Assembly: GCA_027486845.1 (NCBI GenBank)
Contig: JAIXOL010000024.1
Span: forward strand, 1-64,000
DNA from: Cytophagaceae bacterium
GTDB lineage: Bacteria; Bacteroidota; Bacteroidia; Cytophagales; Spirosomataceae
Length of the DNA stretch: 64,000 bases
Direction: 5' to 3'
Part shown: piece by piece, positions 8,822 through 18,460 of the stretch
How the letters are laid out: each line of letters starts with the position of its first letter
Position numbering within the stretch: the first letter of the stretch is position 1
Position numbers and translations under genes: made by a program
The notes under the pieces: generated by a model
What the model was told of the DNA's origin: nothing
Database searches by the model: none
Seen by the model: only the letters and a program-made list of their open reading frames with translations

Positions 8822-10477
8822 ATGAAAAAAATCATCTATTCCTTCCTTTTACTCAGTATCATATCTTTAGCCTTCTTTGCTTTCAAACCAAAAAAGACAA
8901 AGCTTCATGCGATGAACCGCCATGCGATGGTGCGACCCAACATTGTTTTTATCATGTCTGACGACCATGCTTATCAGGCAATTTCGGCTTATGATACAAG
9001 GCTTACTCAAACGCCAAATATCGACCGAATTGCCAAAGAGGGTATGTTATTTACGAATGCCTGTGTAACAAACTCTATTTGTGCACCATCACGAGCCGTA
9101 ATTTTAACAGGAAAACATAGCCATTTGAACGGTAAAATTGATAATTATTTTCCGTTTGATACGACCAATGTTACTTTTCCTCAAATTTTGCAAAAAGCTG
9201 GTTATCAGACCGCTATGTTTGGAAAACTCCATTTCGGAAATAACCCTAAAGGTTTTGATGAATTTCAGATTTTACCTGACCAAGGCAATTACTACAACCC
9301 CGATTTTATCACCAAAAAAGAAGGTAAAAAGAAACTAACAGGCTATGTAACCGACCTCATTACCGATATTACTTTAAATTGGTTGAAAAATGAACGTGAT
9401 GAAGAAAAGCCCTTTTTTCTCGCCTATTTACATAAAGCTCCGCACCGAGAATGGCTACCCGCCGAACGTCATTTTAAGGAATATTTGAAAAAAACTTTTC
9501 CTGAGCCTACAACACTTTTTGATAATTACGAAGGTCGTGGACGAGCTTCAAAAGAAGCAGAAATGAACCTGCTCACGCACATGAACTGGGCCGGAGATTC
9601 AAAAATTTTTCCCGAAAATATGGATAAATTGGGCATCAAAGAATCGCATCCTTATGATAAACAAAATTATAATTATACCGTAAACCGAATGAACGCCCAA
9701 CAACGCAAAGCTTGGGATGAAGCCTACGGAAAAATGAACGAAGAATTCGTTAAACGCTACCCAAGCATGACCGAAAAAGAAAAAATGCAGTGGCGTTATC
9801 AACGCTATATGCAAGATTATCTGGGAAGTATTGCAGCGGTTGATGAGGGAGTCGGACAAGTATTAGATTTCTTAAAAAAGAACAATTTAGAAGAAAATAC
9901 AATAGTAGTTTATACCTCTGACCAAGGGTTTTATTTAGGCGAACACGGTTGGTTTGATAAACGTTTTATTTTCGATGAATCTTTCAAAACTCCGTTGTTA
10001 GTGAAATGGCCGAATGTCATAAAACCAAGCACAAAAAACTCTCAAATGGTTCAAAATCTCGATTTTGCTCAAACTTTTTTGGAAGCAGCAGGCATCAAAC
10101 CTCCATCAGATATGCAAGGCGAGAGTTTGATTCCGATTTTTAAAGGACAAGGTAAAAACTTCAGAGATGCGGCATATTATCATTATTATGAATATCCAAG
10201 TGTCCACATGGTGAAGCGTCATTATGGAATCGTCACGGAAAAATACAAATTAGTTCACTTCTATTATGACATTGATGAATGGGAACTTTACGACCGTCTG
10301 AATGATAAAAATGAAATGAAAAACGTTTATAATGACCCCAAATACGCTTCCGTAAAAGCCGATTTACACAAAAAGCTAGCGGCACTTCGAGTAAAATATA
10401 AAGATTCCGAAACTTTAGACAAAATGTATATCGATAAGTATAAGGAATTAGAGAAAGGTGCAAAAAAAACTAAATAA
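8822..10477 (+). CDS. Secreted sulfatase (formylglycine-dependent)
   Basis: This 551-residue sulfatase has an N-terminal hydrophobic export segment (1-21). The metal-binding start NIVFIMSDDHA has Asp47 and Asp48. The activation motif CAPSR at residues 87-91 has the Cys that an anaerobic or aerobic maturase converts to formylglycine, followed by the usual LTGKHSH. Later LAYLHKAPHREW, VVYTSDQGFYLGEHGW and DKRFIFDES fit the iduronate-2-sulfatase/arylsulfatase branch, with a short C-terminal DUF4976-like region. It removes sulfate from a sulfated glycan or small ester. No sulfatase maturase gene is seen in this window. It sits between esterases in the cluster. Confidence 0.88.
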   Translation: MKKIIYSFLLLSIISLAFFAFKPKKTKLHAMNRHAMVRPNIVFIMSDDHAYQAISAYDTRLTQTPNIDRIAKEGMLFTNACVTNSICAPSRAVILTGKHSHLNGKIDNYFPFDTTNVTFPQILQKAGYQTAMFGKLHFGNNPKGFDEFQILPDQGNYYNPDFITKKEGKKKLTGYVTDLITDITLNWLKNERDEEKPFFLAYLHKAPHREWLPAERHFKEYLKKTFPEPTTLFDNYEGRGRASKEAEMNLLTHMNWAGDSKIFPENMDKLGIKESHPYDKQNYNYTVNRMNAQQRKAWDEAYGKMNEEFVKRYPSMTEKEKMQWRYQRYMQDYLGSIAAVDEGVGQVLDFLKKNNLEENTIVVYTSDQGFYLGEHGWFDKRFIFDESFKTPLLVKWPNVIKPSTKNSQMVQNLDFAQTFLEAAGIKPPSDMQGESLIPIFKGQGKNFRDAAYYHYYEYPSVHMVKRHYGIVTEKYKLVHFYYDIDEWELYDRLNDKNEMKNVYNDPKYASVKADLHKKLAALRVKYKDSETLDKMYIDKYKELEKGAKKTK

Positions 10478-10518
10478 ACTTAAACAAAAATGCACAGCAG
10501 CGGCGGTACAGTCAATGC

Positions 10519-10560
10519 GGCGAACCATCGCAGTGGCGAACCATCGCAGTGGCGAACCAT
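10519..10560. repeat. 16-bp tandem repeat, 2.6 copies
   Basis: The unit GGCGAACCATCGCAGT occurs at 10519-10534 and 10535-10550, then a partial copy at 10551-10560. It is noticeably richer in GC than its surroundings and is followed by word-like sequence (CTCGTATCCCGTATCTCG). It lies between the sulfatase and the next esterase. No function is evident. Confidence 0.75.
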
Positions 10561-10665
10561 CTCGTATCCCGTATCTCGTTTCTTGTGTCTCATTACTTAC
10601 TTAAATCAAATTCGTCTATTAATTTTTCTCAATTTATATTTTAGTACTGAACTCCTTTTTAAACA

Positions 10666-12267
10666 ATGAAAAAAACAATTCTTTCTCTTTTTGCTTCATG
10701 TTGTTTGTTTTTTCAAACAGCCGATGCACAACTTCAAACAGGTGAAAATGTAGGAGTTACATCAACCGATGCGGGCAAAGTTCGTGGTTATATCAATAAC
10801 GGAATCGTTACTTACAAAGGTATTCCGTATGCCGAAGCCAAGCGTTTTGAATCTCCACAAAAACCAAAGCCATGGACGAATGTCCGTAGTTCATTTAGCT
10901 ACGGGCCAGTTGCACCTTTGATGGATCCAACAACTAGCATTATGGATGAAAGCGAATTCGTTTTTGACCATAGTTGGGGCTTTACTAACGAAGATTGTAT
11001 GCGTATAAACGTCTGGACACCTGGCATCAACGACGGCAAAAAACGACCTGTAATGTTTTGGATTCATGGTGGTGGTTTCACTGCTGGTTCGTCACAAGAA
11101 TTACCTTCTTATGATGGTGAAAATTTAGCTAAAAAAGGTGATGTTGTGGTAGTTTCTATCAATCACCGCTTGAATATTTTAGGTTATCTTGACCTTTCGG
11201 CTTATGGTGAAAAATATAAGCAATCGGCAAATTTGAGTGTTTTGGATATGAAATCAGCTTTGGAATGGGTAAAAACGAATATCTCAAACTTTGGTGGAGA
11301 CCCAAATAATGTCACAATTTTTGGACAATCTGGCGGCGGTGCAAAGGTAAATACCTTAATGGCGATGCCTTCGGCAAAAGGACTTTTCCATAAAGCAATT
11401 AATCAAAGTGGAGCTTTCCGCACTGCCATGCTTGATAAAGCAACAACGCAAGCAATCGGTGCTGAAGTCATGAAAGAATTAGGCATTTCAGCAGAAAAAG
11501 TTGATGATATCCAAAAAGTTCCTTACCAAACTTTGAGCGATGCTGGTAAAAAAGCACTTAAAACAATTGCTGATAAGATGAAAGCTGAAGGCAAACCAGT
11601 TATTGGCTTCGGTCTGAGTTGGGGACCAAGTGCAGATGGCGAAGTTTTACCATACGAATTATTCTCAAATGAAGCATTTGAACTATCAAAAAACATCCCT
11701 TTGATGATTGGTACAACTATTAACGAATTTTCTGTTTTTAGAGGTGGAATGCCAAGTAATTCAACAAATGAACAAGCAACGGAAGCTATAAAAAAAGTAT
11801 ATGGCGATAAAAGTGATGCCTATATTGCTGCCGTAAAGAAAGCATATCCAAACGGCAAAATGACTGATATGCTCAGTTATGATACGATGTTCCGTCCAGG
11901 GGCGGTGGTTCAAGCAAACCAAAAATCGGCAGTAGATGGTTCAGCTCCAGTTTATATGTATTTATTCGATTGGCAATCGCCAGTAATGGATGGTAAATAC
12001 AAAGCAGTACACTGTATGGAAATTGCCTTTTGTTTTGATAATATTCAACGTACAAAAAATATGACAGGTGGCACAAAAGAAGCTCAAGCATTGGCCGATA
12101 AAATGAGTCAATCTTGGATTAATTTTGCAAAAGTGGGCAATCCAAACCACAAAGGTTTACCGAATTGGCCAACATATAATTCAACTAATACGGCTACGAT
12201 GCACTTTGATAATACTTGCGTAGTTAAACCTCAGATGGACAAAGAATTATTTGATTTGTTGAAGTAA
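10666..12267 (+). CDS. Secreted type-B carboxylesterase
   Basis: This third carboxylesterase type B protein has 533 residues and a signal peptide ending TADAQ. It shows EDCMRINVW (109-117), WIHGGGFTAGS (132-142) and GQSGGG with Ser222. The elbow is Gly-rich (GQSGG, not GxSAG), seen in a subset of the family. A late VHCMEIAFCF supplies the probable catalytic His. The gene ends 20 bases before a strong terminator, so the hydrolase cluster stops here. The presence of three diverged paralogues suggests several ester substrates, not gene dosage. Confidence 0.86.
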   Translation: MKKTILSLFASCCLFFQTADAQLQTGENVGVTSTDAGKVRGYINNGIVTYKGIPYAEAKRFESPQKPKPWTNVRSSFSYGPVAPLMDPTTSIMDESEFVFDHSWGFTNEDCMRINVWTPGINDGKKRPVMFWIHGGGFTAGSSQELPSYDGENLAKKGDVVVVSINHRLNILGYLDLSAYGEKYKQSANLSVLDMKSALEWVKTNISNFGGDPNNVTIFGQSGGGAKVNTLMAMPSAKGLFHKAINQSGAFRTAMLDKATTQAIGAEVMKELGISAEKVDDIQKVPYQTLSDAGKKALKTIADKMKAEGKPVIGFGLSWGPSADGEVLPYELFSNEAFELSKNIPLMIGTTINEFSVFRGGMPSNSTNEQATEAIKKVYGDKSDAYIAAVKKAYPNGKMTDMLSYDTMFRPGAVVQANQKSAVDGSAPVYMYLFDWQSPVMDGKYKAVHCMEIAFCFDNIQRTKNMTGGTKEAQALADKMSQSWINFAKVGNPNHKGLPNWPTYNSTNTATMHFDNTCVVKPQMDKELFDLLK

Positions 12268-12287
12268 TAGACTTTCATTCTACATAA

Positions 12288-12340
12288 AAAACATCCTGTT
12301 ACTTGTAATACAAATACATTTACAAGTAACAGGATGTTTT
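12288..12340. terminator. Bidirectional terminator between convergent genes
   Basis: Perfect 21-bp arms, 12288-12308 and 12320-12340, surround an 11-base loop. The stem reads AAAACATCCTGTTACTTGTAA and ends in a T-run on each strand. It lies between the stop of the esterase (12267) and the stop of the convergent dehydrogenase (12355). Confidence 0.92.
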
Positions 12341-12354
12341 CACTTTACAAAATA

Positions 12355-13380
12355 TCAAAGCACCGCCATCGCCTTAATCACTTGTGATTTTGGGTCGAGC
12401 CAAGTTTCAAAAACAGTGGGCAAATCAACAAAAGCCGCTTCGTGTGTCAGCCAAGCTTTTGTGTTAATTTGTCCACTTTCCATTTTTGAGATAATATGCT
12501 GAAAATCAGTGGGAAGAGCATTTCTGCTTGCCAAAAGTGTAATTTCTCGGCGATGAAAATCAGGGTCAAAAAAAGTCACATCGCCTTGAAAAAGTCCAAC
12601 AAAAACCAATTTTCCACCAAAAGCTACATACGAAAACGCCTTCATCATTGATTGTGCATTGCCCGTGGCATCAAATACCACCGTTGGCATATTTCCTTTT
12701 AAGATTTTTCGTAAATCATCAGCCGAAAAATCTTCTTTGGCAATGATACTTTCATCTATTCCGATAGCTTCGTTAGCAAAATCGAGACGTTGTTTGCTAA
12801 AATCCATAACTATTATTTTTGCCCCATTAATTTTTGCAAACTGAATGACCGACAAACCAATCGGACCCGCTCCTATCACCAGCACAAAATCATTTTCAGT
12901 TACATTGGCACGTTGAACGGCATGCGAGCCAATCCCCAAAGTTTCTACCAAAGCCAGTTGCTCATAGCCCAAAAGATCTGACTTATGTAGCTTATTTACA
13001 GGCACTTTCAAATATTCTGTCATGCCTCCATCAATATGAACACCTAAAACTTTTAGACTTTCACAACAATTTGTCTTACCATTTTGGCAAGGCTGACACT
13101 CACCACAATTAAGATACGGCTCAACCGAAACTTTATCTCCGATTTTGATTCCGTTCGCCCCTACTCCACTTCCTAAAGCTATTACCTCAGCCCCGAGTTC
13201 ATGCCCGAGTACTCGTGGATACGAAAAAAAGGGCTGACGACCTCGATAAGCATGATAATCGGTACCACAAATTCCTATTCTATGTATTTTCAATAAAGCC
13301 TCATTTTTGGACAAAGTGTCATCAAAATCTCGACTAATTAGCTGCAACTCTTGTGGTTTATTTAAAATGATTGTTTTCAA
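12355..13380 (-). CDS. Zinc-dependent alcohol/polyol dehydrogenase (MDR family)
   Basis: This 341-residue medium-chain dehydrogenase has catalytic zinc ligands Cys38 and His60-Glu61 (GICGTDYHAY and GHE). The structural zinc cysteines are at 92, 95, 98 and 106 (CGECQPCQNGKTNCC). The nucleotide-binding Rossmann motif is VLVIGAGPIGLSV near 165-178. Family members such as L-galactonate/threonine/sorbitol dehydrogenases oxidise a secondary alcohol with NAD(P). It is cytoplasmic, with no signal. It ends against the terminator at the border of the hydrolase cluster; whether it metabolises a product of that cluster is a guess. The start ATG is unambiguous. Confidence 0.87.
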   Translation of the reverse strand: MKTIILNKPQELQLISRDFDDTLSKNEALLKIHRIGICGTDYHAYRGRQPFFSYPRVLGHELGAEVIALGSGVGANGIKIGDKVSVEPYLNCGECQPCQNGKTNCCESLKVLGVHIDGGMTEYLKVPVNKLHKSDLLGYEQLALVETLGIGSHAVQRANVTENDFVLVIGAGPIGLSVIQFAKINGAKIIVMDFSKQRLDFANEAIGIDESIIAKEDFSADDLRKILKGNMPTVVFDATGNAQSMMKAFSYVAFGGKLVFVGLFQGDVTFFDPDFHRREITLLASRNALPTDFQHIISKMESGQINTKAWLTHEAAFVDLPTVFETWLDPKSQVIKAMAVL

Positions 13381-13405
13381 AATTAAGGTATTTTAGGTTA
13401 AATTT

Positions 13406-14173
13406 TTATTCAATTACAAACGAAACTTCTTTAAAATTAAACATTTTTACTTCTTCGCCTACTTCCATTATTAAATGACCAGTTTCGGCTACATCAATTA
13501 TTTTTCCGAAAAATCGTTCTCCATTTTGTTCATATTGATGTAATTCTCCAAACCTAAATATTCGCTCTAAGTACTTTTTTTTCTGAACTTCGGTATGTCC
13601 GTTTTTCAATTGTAAATAATATTTTTCGATACATTCACAAAGTTGCTCAATTAGTTTTTCAATCTCAAAGTCTTCTAATTTCTGCGAAGCCAATCTTAAC
13701 GAAATTGCTTTATCGTTTAAAAAAATTAACTGATTGATATTCAAGCCAATACCTATAACTGAATAAGCAATTCGACTACCAGAAAGGGTATTTTCAATCA
13801 AGACACCACCCATTTTACGATTACCAACATAAATATCATTTGGCCATTTAATTGCGAGTCCTTCTGATAAATACTTGCACAAAAACTCGTATATACCTAA
13901 CGAAACAGCCATATTAAGCCTAAATTGTTGAGAAATATTCAAGAAATCAGGTTTCAAAATCATCGAAACTGTAATATTTTGATTGGGCATAGCCTCCCAA
14001 GTATTTCCACGTTGCCCACGACCCGCCGTTTGGTCGGACGTAATGACAATTGTTCCATCAAATACTCGCTTTGTTTGAATTATTTCAGCCGCAATATCGT
14101 TAGTTGAATGACAACTTGGCAGATAAATGCTATTTTTGCCGAGAAATAAAGTTTTGGGTTGAAAATTGTGCAA
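13406..14173 (-). CDS. birA: Biotin--[acetyl-CoA-carboxylase] ligase
   Basis: This 255-residue biotin protein ligase makes biotinyl-AMP and transfers biotin to the carboxyl carrier protein. Motifs are the substrate-binding loop GRGQRG (51-56), KWPNDIY (109-115) with the catalytic Lys120 in NRKMGGVLIE, and GIGLNIN further on. It lacks the N-terminal DNA-binding helix-turn-helix of E. coli BirA, so it is a monofunctional ligase. It starts 25 bases upstream of the dehydrogenase and diverges from rsfS, a common Cytophagales arrangement. Confidence 0.92.
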   Translation of the reverse strand: MHNFQPKTLFLGKNSIYLPSCHSTNDIAAEIIQTKRVFDGTIVITSDQTAGRGQRGNTWEAMPNQNITVSMILKPDFLNISQQFRLNMAVSLGIYEFLCKYLSEGLAIKWPNDIYVGNRKMGGVLIENTLSGSRIAYSVIGIGLNINQLIFLNDKAISLRLASQKLEDFEIEKLIEQLCECIEKYYLQLKNGHTEVQKKKYLERIFRFGELHQYEQNGERFFGKIIDVAETGHLIMEVGEEVKMFNFKEVSFVIE

Positions 14174-14365
14174 TTTTATAGTAATTTAGCATTTTAAGAA
14201 ACACACGTAATAAATATTTTTCGTGAAGTTCGTACGCTTTTAAAAGAAAGGTGCTTTTTTTGAACTATTAATGATAAACAAAAAGTTTTACATCAAACAT
14301 TTATCATTATCACTTCACCATTATTAAAACGAACCGCTCACAAAATTAAATGAAGATAAGATTGA

Positions 14366-14773
14366 ATGAAAGAAATTAAAGAATTTTCTGGTGAGGAGTT
14401 AAGTCGCTTAGTAGTACACGGAATGTTAGAAAAAAAAGCGGCAAATATTGTAGTCATGGACTTACGCAAGGTTAACAATTCCATCACTGACTTTTTTGTA
14501 ATCTGTTCGGGTAATACCGACACTCAAATCGCTGCCATCGCCGATTCGGTAGATGAAGAAGTTTTCAAAGCCTCCAAAATTAACCCTTGGCACCAAGAAG
14601 GAAGACAAAACCGAGAATGGATTTTGCTCGACTACGTTGATGTAGTTGTGCACGTTTTCAGAAAAGACCGTCGTAAGTTTTATGATTTAGAATCACTTTG
14701 GGGCGATGCCGAAACCACACTAATCGAAGAAAGCTTTGAGAAAGAAGCACCAAAACAAATGGTCTTCGAATAA
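14366..14773 (+). CDS. rsfS: Ribosomal silencing factor RsfS
   Basis: This 135-residue protein of the RsfS/Iojap family binds L14 on the 50S subunit and blocks subunit joining under starvation. The core IVVMDLRKVNNSITDFFVIC with SGNTDTQIAAIAD and WILLDYVDVVVHVF plus RKFYDLESLWGDA is highly characteristic. It has full family length and is cytoplasmic. It is transcribed divergently from birA and precedes ftsH, from which it is separated by a hairpin. Confidence 0.93.
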   Translation: MKEIKEFSGEELSRLVVHGMLEKKAANIVVMDLRKVNNSITDFFVICSGNTDTQIAAIADSVDEEVFKASKINPWHQEGRQNREWILLDYVDVVVHVFRKDRRKFYDLESLWGDAETTLIEESFEKEAPKQMVFE

Positions 14774-14788
14774 TGTTAAGAATATTTG

Positions 14789-14821
14789 AACCTTTACATA
14801 GTTCAAAACCATGTAAAGGTT
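14789..14821 (+). terminator. Intrinsic terminator after rsfS
   Basis: AACCTTTACAT (14789-14799) and ATGTAAAGGTT (14811-14821) form a perfect 11-bp stem with an 11-base loop, followed by ATTTTATTT. It lies between the rsfS stop and ftsH. Confidence 0.75.
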
Positions 14822-14871
14822 ATTTTATTTATATGAATAACTATTGCATTAAATCTTGAAAAATTAGAAAA

Positions 14872-16875
14872 ATGTCAGACAACAACAGTAATGAATTTCC
14901 GAAAAGAAAGCCAGCCAACAATGGAGGCGGTTTGCAGGGATGGATTGTGGCGGCGATAATCATGGGTATTATAGGTTTTTTACTTTTTTCGAGGTCAGCT
15001 TCTTTGGCACCGATCAAGTACAAGCAGCTTGAACAAATGATTTTGCAGAAAGACGTAGAAAAAGTGGCCGTAGTAGAAGGCATTAAAAGTGTGGAAGTAA
15101 GCCTCACCCGTGATGCCCTTCAAAAACCACAATACAAAAAAGATTTAGGCAATAATCGCTATAATGCAGGTGGCCCGCACCTAAAAGTTGATTTGGTTTC
15201 GGTAGAATCATTTATGAGTGACTACCGTGAGTTTTTGAAAACTGCTCAAATTGACGAAGCTTACCGACAAACATTATATCCTGAAAGCATCGAAAGACAA
15301 GACATGACTAATTGGATTGTAAATTTGCTGCCATTCATCGTGGTTCTTGGATTAATGTACTTCTTGATGAGCCGCATGACTGGCGGTGGTGGCCCAGGCG
15401 GGCAGATTTTCAATATTGGAAAATCAAGAGCTGCTTTATTCGATGCCGATAGTAAAGTAAAGATTACTTTTGATAATGTGGCTGGTTTGGAAGAAGCCAA
15501 AGAAGAATTGCAGGAAATTGTTGATTTCTTGAAAACTCCTAAAAAATATACCGAACTCGGTGGTAAAATACCTAAAGGTGCATTGCTCGTAGGCCCTCCT
15601 GGAACTGGTAAAACCTTGTTGGCTAAAGCAGTGGCTGGCGAAGCAAGTGTACCGTTTTTCTCACTTTCAGGTTCAGATTTCGTAGAAATGTTTGTGGGTG
15701 TTGGTGCAGCTCGTGTGCGTGACCTCTTCAAACAAGCCAAAGAAAAAGCTCCTTGTATTATTTTTATTGATGAAATTGATGCGGTTGGTCGCTCACGTGG
15801 ACGTGGCTCAATGCCAGGTGCAAACGACGAGCGTGAAAACACCCTCAATTCATTATTGGTAGAAATGGATGGATTTGGCTCAGATGCAGGAATTATCATT
15901 TTGGCAGCAACCAACCGTCCCGACGTTTTGGATGCCGCTCTGATGCGTCCAGGTCGTTTTGACCGCCAAATTAGTGTTGATACGCCCGATATAGTTGGTC
16001 GTGAAGCTATCTTTAAGGTTCACATGAAACTTTTGAAACTTGACAATAACATTGATGTTAAGAAATTAGCAACCAATACACCAGGTTTTGCAGGAGCTGA
16101 AATTGCAAATGTATGTAATGAAGCTGCACTTTTGGCCGCTCGTAGAGGTAAACCTGCTATCGAAATGATTGATTTTTATGATGCAATTGACCGTGAAATT
16201 GGTGGATTGGAGAAGAAAAACAAATTAATTTCGCCAGAAGAGAAAGAAATAGTTGCGTATCACGAAGCAGGTCATGCTGTGGCTGGCTGGTTTTTAGAAC
16301 ACGCCAATCCATTAGTAAAAGTAAGTATCGTACCTCGTGGAATTGCTGCACTGGGCTACGCACAATATTTGCCAAAAGAGCAATATTTGTATAGAACTGA
16401 GCAACTAATCGACGAAATGTGTATGACGCTTGGCGGTCGTGCGGCCGAAGAAGTTGTTTTTGGAAAAATCACAACTGGTGCACTGAGCGACTTAGAACGC
16501 ATCACGAAAAGTGCTTATGGTATGATTAGTATATATGGCATGAACGATAAAATTGGAAATGTTTCATTCTATGACTCAAAAGGACAAGGCGAAATGTCTT
16601 TCACGAAACCATATTCTGAAGATACTGCCAAAACTATTGATGAGGAAGTTAAAAAACTGATTGAAGGTGCATATCTCAGAACAAAAGAATTATTGATAGA
16701 GAAACGTGAAGAATTAGAGAAAGTGGCACAAGAATTACTCAAAAAAGAGATTCTTCACCAATCTGATTTAGTAGAATTGATTGGCAAACGTCCATTTGAA
16801 AAACTAACTAATTATCAAGAATTTATGGATAAAATTGATACTCCTGCTGAAGTAACAACTCCAGTAGTAGAATAA
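14872..16875 (+). CDS. ftsH: ATP-dependent zinc metalloprotease FtsH
   Basis: This 667-residue inner-membrane AAA+ protease degrades misassembled membrane proteins and short-lived regulators. There are two transmembrane helices (about 23-41 and 146-166) around a periplasmic domain. The Walker A motif is GPPGTGKT (241-248), the Walker B region is [13 protein letters not shown], the second region of homology is [19 protein letters not shown], and the zinc site is HEAGH at 464-468 with a downstream Asp in TTGALSDLE. The length and order of domains are normal. It is followed by a strong terminator and preceded by another, so it is probably its own transcription unit. Confidence 0.97.
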   Translation: MSDNNSNEFPKRKPANNGGGLQGWIVAAIIMGIIGFLLFSRSASLAPIKYKQLEQMILQKDVEKVAVVEGIKSVEVSLTRDALQKPQYKKDLGNNRYNAGGPHLKVDLVSVESFMSDYREFLKTAQIDEAYRQTLYPESIERQDMTNWIVNLLPFIVVLGLMYFLMSRMTGGGGPGGQIFNIGKSRAALFDADSKVKITFDNVAGLEEAKEELQEIVDFLKTPKKYTELGGKIPKGALLVGPPGTGKTLLAKAVAGEASVPFFSLSGSDFVEMFVGVGAARVRDLFKQAKEKAPCIIFIDEIDAVGRSRGRGSMPGANDERENTLNSLLVEMDGFGSDAGIIILAATNRPDVLDAALMRPGRFDRQISVDTPDIVGREAIFKVHMKLLKLDNNIDVKKLATNTPGFAGAEIANVCNEAALLAARRGKPAIEMIDFYDAIDREIGGLEKKNKLISPEEKEIVAYHEAGHAVAGWFLEHANPLVKVSIVPRGIAALGYAQYLPKEQYLYRTEQLIDEMCMTLGGRAAEEVVFGKITTGALSDLERITKSAYGMISIYGMNDKIGNVSFYDSKGQGEMSFTKPYSEDTAKTIDEEVKKLIEGAYLRTKELLIEKREELEKVAQELLKKEILHQSDLVELIGKRPFEKLTNYQEFMDKIDTPAEVTTPVVE

Positions 16876-16897
16876 GCGATAATTTTTGATAATTGAT

Positions 16898-16933
16898 AAA
16901 GGCAGTGGTAAATCAAATTTTACCACTGCCTTT
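16898..16933 (+). terminator. Intrinsic terminator after ftsH
   Basis: The 15-bp arms AAAGGCAGTGGTAAA (16898-16912) and TTTACCACTGCCTTT (16919-16933) have a 6-base loop and run into a T-tract. From here to about 17255 nothing further can be recognised. Confidence 0.92.
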
Positions 16934-17259
16934 TTTTGTCGAGTTCTACAAACGTTTTTTTATACTCCTTATGTAAGCAGTCAATAGTCGACAAGTTCGC
17001 TTAAGATAATAAGTTTATAGACAGACATTTAGCTGTTTGCAAATTTGTCGATTAATAATATCCTATTACTTAAGTTGATAGTCTCGAAAAGTACATTTTC
17101 TCATTACTGTGGACTTTTAAGTAATAATAACAAAAGACATGAGACAGTTCACGAAGCGAATAAATACTAAAAATCGTAGTGATAAAATACTAAAATCAAT
17201 AAGTTTCTTTAATAAAAGTAGTTTTCTTTATCCTCAATAATTAAATCCTGAAACACAAC

Positions 17260-17307
17260 AAAAAAGAGAGAGTTTTCCCTAATAAAAGGACAGACTCTCT
17301 CTTTTTT
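17260..17307. terminator. Terminator of the downstream minus-strand gene
   Basis: AAAAAAGAGAGAGT (17260-17273) pairs perfectly with ACTCTCTCTTTTTT (17294-17307), with A- and T-tracts on both sides. It lies 18 bases beyond the stop of the coiled-coil protein gene (17325) and would terminate minus-strand transcription. Confidence 0.88.
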
Positions 17308-17324
17308 AATCAGAAGAACAAGAA

Positions 17325-18278
17325 TTACTTTACTTCAAAAATACCACGACCGATGCTAAATCCTTCAGAATATAGTTCGATGTTGTATTTTCCTTTTGTA
17401 TAATTTGCACCACGAGCATAGATAAAATCAACATTCTGACCAGAGTTATCATACATCACCGATTGTTTGGCAGTATAAACCATTTCTTTTCCACCAAAAT
17501 TAAACGCACCAGAACCAGTCGCCATATCCGAAATACAGTTACCTTGTGGATCAAGCATACGCATATATACTACTTTATTTTCTCGCTTAGTTAAAGGGTT
17601 TTCAACTAATTTGAATGAGATTTTTACTTTTTCTACACGCTTTGCTTTGTATTCACCACCTTCACGCTCTTTACCACGTGAATTGATTGCATTTACCGAA
17701 ACATTCATGGCTTTCAAAGCAGCAGCAAGCGTTACTTTTTCAGCTAATTCTTTATTCTTAACTGCGGTTGCATAAACTGAGTCAGCAAGGGCTTGTTTAT
17801 CAGTTTTTAATGTCGAAACATCAGTTTTTAAATTTGAGTTTTCACTTCCCAGCGTTTTTACTTCGGTGGTCAACTGAGCATTTTCTTCTCTTAACTTTGC
17901 AATTTCAACATCTTTTGCACTTAAGGCAGCCTCATAACCCCTAATTTTGCTTTCAAAATCACGAATCGACACACTCTTTGAGTTCACTAAATTTTTCTTG
18001 TCTTTTTCGAGTTGAGCCTTCAACGCTTCAAGGTCAGTTACTTGTCCACCAAGCGAAGTAACTTCAGCAATTTTTTTATCTAATTCTGCTGAAATTGAGT
18101 CAAGTTTTGTATTTGTCAACAATAACTCTTTGGTTTTGGTAGAAATGTCAACGTTTTTAGAATCAATATCCTGACGAGCGTTGAAGTAAAGAAATCCAAA
18201 AAGAGCGGCCAATGCACAAGCCAAAACGAGGCCAGCTGTCATAGCTGTATTACTTTTTCTTTCTTGCATGTTTTCCAT
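17325..18278 (-). CDS. Membrane-anchored coiled-coil protein of unknown function
   Basis: This 317-residue protein has a short cytoplasmic start and one transmembrane helix (about 13-33, TAGLVLACALAALFGFLYF). A long heptad-rich coiled coil follows (about 37-190; repeated blocks such as EIAKLREENAQLTTEVKTLG). The C-terminal 110 residues are beta-rich and end in GFSIGRGIFEVK. Such proteins are common in Cytophagales and may bridge membrane and periplasm, but no function is established. It has its own terminator and no close operon partner. Confidence 0.7.
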   Translation of the reverse strand: MENMQERKSNTAMTAGLVLACALAALFGFLYFNARQDIDSKNVDISTKTKELLLTNTKLDSISAELDKKIAEVTSLGGQVTDLEALKAQLEKDKKNLVNSKSVSIRDFESKIRGYEAALSAKDVEIAKLREENAQLTTEVKTLGSENSNLKTDVSTLKTDKQALADSVYATAVKNKELAEKVTLAAALKAMNVSVNAINSRGKEREGGEYKAKRVEKVKISFKLVENPLTKRENKVVYMRMLDPQGNCISDMATGSGAFNFGGKEMVYTAKQSVMYDNSGQNVDFIYARGANYTKGKYNIELYSEGFSIGRGIFEVK

Positions 18279-18460
18279 AGAAATCGAATGTTAAGTATTT
18301 TGAGTTACAGGTTTATTAACGACAAAGTTATATTTTTATTGAAACTATTTATCTTTTAAAGGGAAAATTTGTTGTTTTTTTAACTAAATGACGATTGATT
18401 CTGTATTTTGCGAATAATTAAATTGAATATTTGCATTTAATCTTATTAAGAAAAGTATTT

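Noticed and set aside
2280-12267. Classical polysaccharide utilization locus
   Set aside because: There is no SusC/SusD pair and no glycoside hydrolase; only esterases, a sulfatase and an isomerase-like protein are present.
15261-15914. Long minus-strand open frame inside ftsH
   Set aside because: It lies wholly within the conserved AAA+ domain on the other strand, has a Ser/Pro-rich artefactual composition and no family resemblance.
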